Shown here: piece by piece, positions 7,703-10,081 of the stretch
Layout of the letters: every line of letters begins with the position of its first letter
Numbering within the stretch: the stretch's first letter is position 1
Assembly: GCA_947625175.1 (NCBI GenBank)
Contig: CANQNI010000045.1
Coordinates: 1 to 10,081, forward strand
From: an uncultured Eubacteriaceae bacterium
GTDB lineage: Bacteria; Bacillota; Clostridia; Eubacteriales; Eubacteriaceae
DNA length: 10,081 bases
Direction: 5' to 3'
Translations under genes and position numbers: made by a program
Notes under the pieces: generated by a model
The model's database searches: none
What the model was told of the DNA's origin: nothing
Seen by the model: the letters and a program-made list of their open reading frames with translations, nothing else

Positions 7703-8513
7703 AGAACTTCTCAATAAATATAATTTTCAATTTAGAAAACGGTTTGGTCAAAATTTTTTAATAGATTCAAATATTGTAAAAAAAATTGTAAATGCTGCTA
7801 ATATAACTTCTGAGGATACAGTTATTGAAATAGGACCTGGAATAGGAACTATGACTCAGGAGTTGGCTCAACAAGCTAAGAAAGTAATTGCTGTAGAAAT
7901 AGACAGAGATCTTATCGAAATTCTTAATGAAACGCTAAGCGATTTCGATAATATTGAAATAATCAATAACGATATTCTTGAAGTTGATTTAAATGAATTA
8001 AAACAAGAGAATGAAAATTTAAAAATTGTAGCAAATCTGCCCTACTATATTACAACGCCTGTTATTATGTCTCTCTTGGAATCGGATATTCCTGTTGAAC
8101 AAATGAGTTTTCTAGTTCAAAAAGAAGTAGCAGATAGAATATCAGGTGAACCAGGAAATAAAGATTATGGAGCTTTATCGGTTATTGCTCAATATTATGC
8201 TGATGTTGCAAAACAGTTCGATGTTCCTGCTGGTGTTTTTATGCCAAAACCAAAAGTTGATTCAGCAACACTAATTTTTAAAAAGAAAGAACCAGAGGAT
8301 AAGGAATTAAATAAAACTAATTATTTTAAAGTAGTTAAAGCAGCTTTTGCTAATCGAAGAAAAACTCTCTTAAATACTCTAAGCAATAATCTAGGTTTTA
8401 AAAAATCAAAAATAAAAGAAACATTAGAAAGTTTAAATATTAATCCTGGAGAAAGGGCAGAAAATTTATCCAGTTTAGATTTTGCTAAAATTACCAAGGC
8501 TTTGTATTCTTAA
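7671..8513 (+). CDS. rsmA: 16S rRNA (adenine1518-N6/adenine1519-N6)-dimethyltransferase RsmA (KsgA)
   Basis: RsmA dimethylates two adjacent adenines in the 3'-terminal hairpin of 16S rRNA during small-subunit assembly, using SAM. The 280 residues show FGQNFLID at 25-32, the SAM-binding EIGPGIGTMT at 53-62 with acidic EID at 76-78, NDILEVDL at 100-107, the catalytic NLPYY at 122-126, FMPKPKVDSATL at 190-201, and FANRRKTLLN at 226-235. Length and motif order are normal. The ATG at 7671 lies inside the end of cca, a 32-base overlap, with only a weak purine stretch upstream; the next start candidate is TTG at 7674. Loss of this enzyme causes kasugamycin resistance in characterised bacteria. Confidence 0.96.
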   Translation: MLNLTSPSVIKELLNKYNFQFRKRFGQNFLIDSNIVKKIVNAANITSEDTVIEIGPGIGTMTQELAQQAKKVIAVEIDRDLIEILNETLSDFDNIEIINNDILEVDLNELKQENENLKIVANLPYYITTPVIMSLLESDIPVEQMSFLVQKEVADRISGEPGNKDYGALSVIAQYYADVAKQFDVPAGVFMPKPKVDSATLIFKKKEPEDKELNKTNYFKVVKAAFANRRKTLLNTLSNNLGFKKSKIKETLESLNINPGERAENLSSLDFAKITKALYS

Positions 8514-8612
8514 TTAATTATTTATGCGACATTTTAGTTGAACGGCACAAACGGCGATCGTATTTATTGCCATTGTTATCATGATTAGTTTTCCAATTTG
8601 ACCGTATTTCAT
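8514..8612 (-). CDS. Possible small hydrophobic protein (32 residues)
   Basis: A short ORF translates to MKYGQIGKLIMITMAINTIAV and a basic tail with two cysteines. Residues 6-24 are hydrophobic enough for one membrane span. The ATG has a weak GGAT seven bases upstream. Its TAA begins on the base after the rsmA stop, so the two genes would converge with no gap. This stretch is richer in G and C than the other intergenic DNA, mildly favouring coding. Against it: the ORF is tiny, no homologue is recognised, it lies beyond the terminator of the upstream gene, and a different 35-codon ORF overlaps it on the same strand (8518-8625). Confidence 0.25.
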   Translation of the reverse strand: MKYGQIGKLIMITMAINTIAVCAVQLKCRINN

Positions 8613-8641
8613 TTTTATCCGACATTATTAATTATCTAATA

Positions 8642-8669
8642 ATTAACCTGGGGATATTCCCAGGTTAAT
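8642..8669 (-). terminator. Intrinsic terminator after the LEA-like gene
   Basis: A perfect 11-bp stem (ATTAACCTGGG at 8642-8652 with CCCAGGTTAAT at 8659-8669) encloses a 6-base loop. It begins 4 bases after the stop codon of the minus-strand gene at 8674-8928. On the minus strand the stem runs into the U-rich TTAATTATTAG, as expected for factor-independent termination. The plus-strand side reads TATATTTA, so it may also stop transcripts coming from rsmA. Confidence 0.72.
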
Positions 8670-8673
8670 ATAT

Positions 8674-8928
8674 TTACATGTCAGCTTTTATTTCATCAAA
8701 TTTATCTTTAACATCGTCAGCTGCTAAATCAATATCAGCTTCGACTTTATTAACGTCTTCTTTGACTCTATCCTTTAATGGAATACCATCTTTTTTACCA
8801 TCTAGTTTTCCATCAGAAATATCTTCTTTGAAATCATCAAATTTTTCTTTAACGTCATCACCGAATTCTTCAGCTTTTTCTTTAACATCATCAGCAAATT
8901 CTTTCATTTTATCAACAAAATCAGCCAT
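8674..8928 (-). CDS. Small, highly charged LEA-like or YtxH-like helical protein
   Basis: The 84 residues are almost all Asp, Glu, Lys, Ala, Phe and Val, with no signal peptide or membrane helix. An 11-residue repeat is visible: FADDVKEKAEE at 11-21 and FGDDVKEKFDD at 22-32, with a diverged copy AADDVKDKFDE near 69-79. This period is typical of LEA group 3 and related amphipathic helices, and also resembles the charged tails of YtxH-type stress proteins. A central GKLDGKKDGIPLKDR breaks the helix pattern. A strong AGGAAAG site lies 4 bases before ATG, so high expression is plausible, and a terminator follows at once. A role in osmotic, drying or general stress is inference. The ORF on the opposite strand is a shadow. 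Confidence 0.8.
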   Translation of the reverse strand: MADFVDKMKEFADDVKEKAEEFGDDVKEKFDDFKEDISDGKLDGKKDGIPLKDRVKEDVNKVEADIDLAADDVKDKFDEIKADM

Positions 8929-8970
8929 TTTACTTTCCTTTCTTTATTAAGAAAATTTAGATCTACTAAT

Positions 8971-8999
8971 ATTTTATAATAAATCTAGCGCGTGTACAA
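8971..8999 (-). promoter_or_regulatory. Candidate promoter of the LEA-like gene
   Basis: On the minus strand TTGTAC (8999-8994) is followed after 17 bases by TAAAAT (8976-8971), a 5 of 6 match to TATAAT. Transcription would start near 8964 and give a leader of about 35 bases containing the strong ribosome binding site. The -35 matches at only 3 of 6 positions and overlaps the end of the upstream gene. Confidence 0.35.
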
Positions 9000-9365
9000 A
9001 ACGGATTCACCTGTGTCCAAATTAGTCAACGTTAATTGAGAATGATTAGAGTTAAAAGCATAGTTATACCTTTTTGTTTCTCCTCCAAGTTCAGGAAGAT
9101 AATCTAAAGTAATCGTTGAATCGTTCGGATTGACGGAAAATGCAGCTAGCGTTTGCCCCATTTCTTTATATTCATTATCATTTGTAAATTGAATTATCAT
9201 TTGAGGATTTAACGTATCCGTCCAAGTTCCTAAAACTTCTTCCTTAGCTACGTTGACAGCTTTATTCCTTGATATCTGAACACTCATAGATGTTATTGCA
9301 AATGCTGCCAATAATGAAACTAAAGTTATTACTGTTAAAACAATATTAAAGGTTTTTCTACTCAT
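8985..9365 (-). CDS. Membrane-anchored protein with a small lipocalin-like (DUF5640-like) beta domain, function unknown
   Basis: From the ATG at 9365 the product has 126 residues. Residues 7-27 form one transmembrane or uncleaved signal segment (NIVLTVITLVSLLAAFAIT) after a short basic start, so the rest probably faces outside. The outer part has the pattern of small extracellular beta domains: LGTWTD at 45-50, IIQFTNDNEYKEMG at 57-70, then a Y-x-F strand and SQLTLTNLDTGE followed by YTR at the very end. This resembles lipocalin-like or DUF5640-type modules in Bacillota, but I cannot confirm the family. A TTG at 9374 would add three residues; it lies directly against the AGG, so ATG with nine bases of spacing is better. 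The gene starts 64 bases after the rpe stop and may be co-transcribed with it. Confidence 0.72.
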   Translation of the reverse strand: MSRKTFNIVLTVITLVSLLAAFAITSMSVQISRNKAVNVAKEEVLGTWTDTLNPQMIIQFTNDNEYKEMGQTLAAFSVNPNDSTITLDYLPELGGETKRYNYAFNSNHSQLTLTNLDTGESVLYTR

Positions 9366-9429
9366 TTTACTCAACCTACGTTAACAAAGTGAATCGTCCT
9401 CACAATATCAATATCCAAACCCAGATATT

Positions 9430-10081
9430 TTAATCATGAATTATATTATTTAAAAGCTTTATATTTTTACTTTTATCGCCATTAAAAATTGCTGTACCAG
9501 CGACAAAAACGTCTGCACCAGCATCTTTAACTTTTTCTATCGTTTTTGAATTAACCCCTCCATCTACCGCAACTAAGATATCATAATCTTTAGTTAATTT
9601 CTTTATTTCTTTAATTCGATCTAGAGAGTTTTCAATAAAACTTTGTCCTCCAAAGCCGGGATAGACGCTCATGACTGTAATCAAGTCAATATTATTGAGA
9701 TAAGGTTTTAAAGCATCAACCGGAGTATCAGGCGAAATTACTAATCCCTTTTTAATACCAGCTTCCTCAATTAGAGCAAAACATTTTTCTATATCATCTT
9801 CTGTTTCAACATGAAAACTAATACTATCAGCTCCAGCTTCTATAAATTTAGGAATAAAAGTTTCCGGATGAACTACCATTAAATGAATATCGAAAAAAAG
9901 ATCACTAACTTCCCTGAGTTGTTTAATAGGATCTGATCCAATTGAAATATTTGGAGCAAAATGTCCATCTAAAATATCTATATGAATCCAGTCAATTCCT
10001 TCATTACTTAAATCATTTAATTCCTTACCTAATTTAGTAAAATCTGCTGCTAATAAAGATGGATTCCATATTTTGTCTTTA
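9430..10081 (-). CDS. rpe: Ribulose-phosphate 3-epimerase family protein (start beyond the window)
   Basis: Rpe interconverts ribulose 5-phosphate and xylulose 5-phosphate in the pentose phosphate pathway. The reading frame stays open from 9879 to the right edge, so the ATG at 9879 is internal. The visible 216 residues lack only a few at the N-terminus. Signatures are PSLLAADF, WIHIDILDGHFAPN, DIHLM, TVMSVYPGFGGQ and AVDGGV. The likely metal ligands are His and Asp in HIDILDG, His in DIHLM and Asp in VDGG. Usual family residues differ at several points: ILDGHFAPN for VMDGHFVPN, NISIGSD for NLTFGPP, and VYPGFGGQ for VNPGFGGQ. The catalytic set is intact, so activity is expected, but a related sugar-phosphate epimerase role (for example on allulose 6-phosphate) is possible. 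Confidence 0.9.
   Translation of the reverse strand, partial: KDKIWNPSLLAADFTKLGKELNDLSNEGIDWIHIDILDGHFAPNISIGSDPIKQLREVSDLFFDIHLMVVHPETFIPKFIEAGADSISFHVETEDDIEKCFALIEEAGIKKGLVISPDTPVDALKPYLNNIDLITVMSVYPGFGGQSFIENSLDRIKEIKKLTKDYDILVAVDGGVNSKTIEKVKDAGADVFVAGTAIFNGDKSKNIKLLNNIIHD

Noticed and set aside
8553..8571. Hairpin GGCGAT-n7-ATTGCC downstream of rsmA as a terminator
   Set aside because: The stem is six pairs with a G-U and no U-tract follows; the 8642-8669 hairpin is much stronger.
8518..8625. Minus-strand ORF of 35 codons overlapping the 32-residue candidate
   Set aside because: It has no ribosome binding site and a hydrophilic product without recognisable features; the hydrophobic frame is slightly more plausible.
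8678..8950. Plus-strand ORF of 90 codons, serine- and leucine-rich
   Set aside because: It is the antisense shadow of the charged LEA-like gene; the Ser/Leu-rich composition simply mirrors Lys/Glu/Asp codons, and the minus-strand gene has the strong ribosome binding site and terminator.
9366..9374. TTG start for the membrane-anchored beta-domain protein
   Set aside because: The AGG would directly touch the TTG; the ATG at 9365 has proper spacing.
9397..9430. AATATC/GATATT hairpin after rpe as a terminator
   Set aside because: The stem is only six AT-rich pairs and lacks a following U-run.
9430..9879. Rpe as a complete 149-residue protein starting at 9879
   Set aside because: The frame remains open to the window edge and encodes the conserved N-terminal Rpe motifs, so that methionine (in DIHLM) is internal.
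1..10081. CRISPR arrays, insertion sequences, tRNA or rRNA genes
   Set aside because: No spaced direct repeats, transposase motifs with terminal repeats, or RNA gene cores were seen on either strand by eye.

Overview
The window reads as chromosomal DNA of a low-GC, AT-rich bacterium, most likely a Bacillota. The evidence is a short-form HisG paired with the HisRS-like subunit HisZ, a single-domain HisB, GGAG/GAGGAAG/AGGAAAG ribosome binding sites in front of several genes, and Bacillota-type RsmA and Cca sequences. A Halanaerobiales-like or clostridial relative is my best guess, but that is inference. I saw no insertion sequence, CRISPR array, tRNA or rRNA.

Region 1 (1-5079, minus strand) is a compact histidine biosynthesis operon in the transcribed order hisZ-hisG-hisD-hisC-hisB-hisH, with hisH cut by the left edge. 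Neighbouring genes overlap by 8-16 bases or are 3-15 bases apart. HisZ and HisG form the ATP phosphoribosyltransferase of the first step. HisH, HisB, HisC and HisD supply middle and late steps. The remaining genes (hisA, hisF, hisI/E) would lie to the left of the window.

Region 2 (5080-5224) is a divergent control region. It holds candidate promoters in both directions that share a palindromic -10 element, and a 10-bp perfect dyad. The leader is too short for a T-box, and none is visible.

Region 3 (5225-8513, plus strand) is a three-gene cluster: a membrane-anchored protein with apparently three PAS-like domains and no output domain, a CCA-adding tRNA nucleotidyltransferase whose start codon abuts the previous stop, and the 16S rRNA dimethyltransferase RsmA overlapping cca by 32 bases. 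A membrane PAS sensor joined to two RNA-maturation enzymes is the most unusual arrangement here.

Region 4 (8514-10081, minus strand) holds, in transcribed order, an Rpe-family epimerase missing only a few N-terminal residues at the right edge, a small membrane-anchored protein with a lipocalin-like or DUF5640-like beta domain, an 84-residue charged protein with 11-residue LEA-like repeats followed by a clear terminator hairpin, and a doubtful 32-residue hydrophobic ORF whose stop codon touches the rsmA stop.
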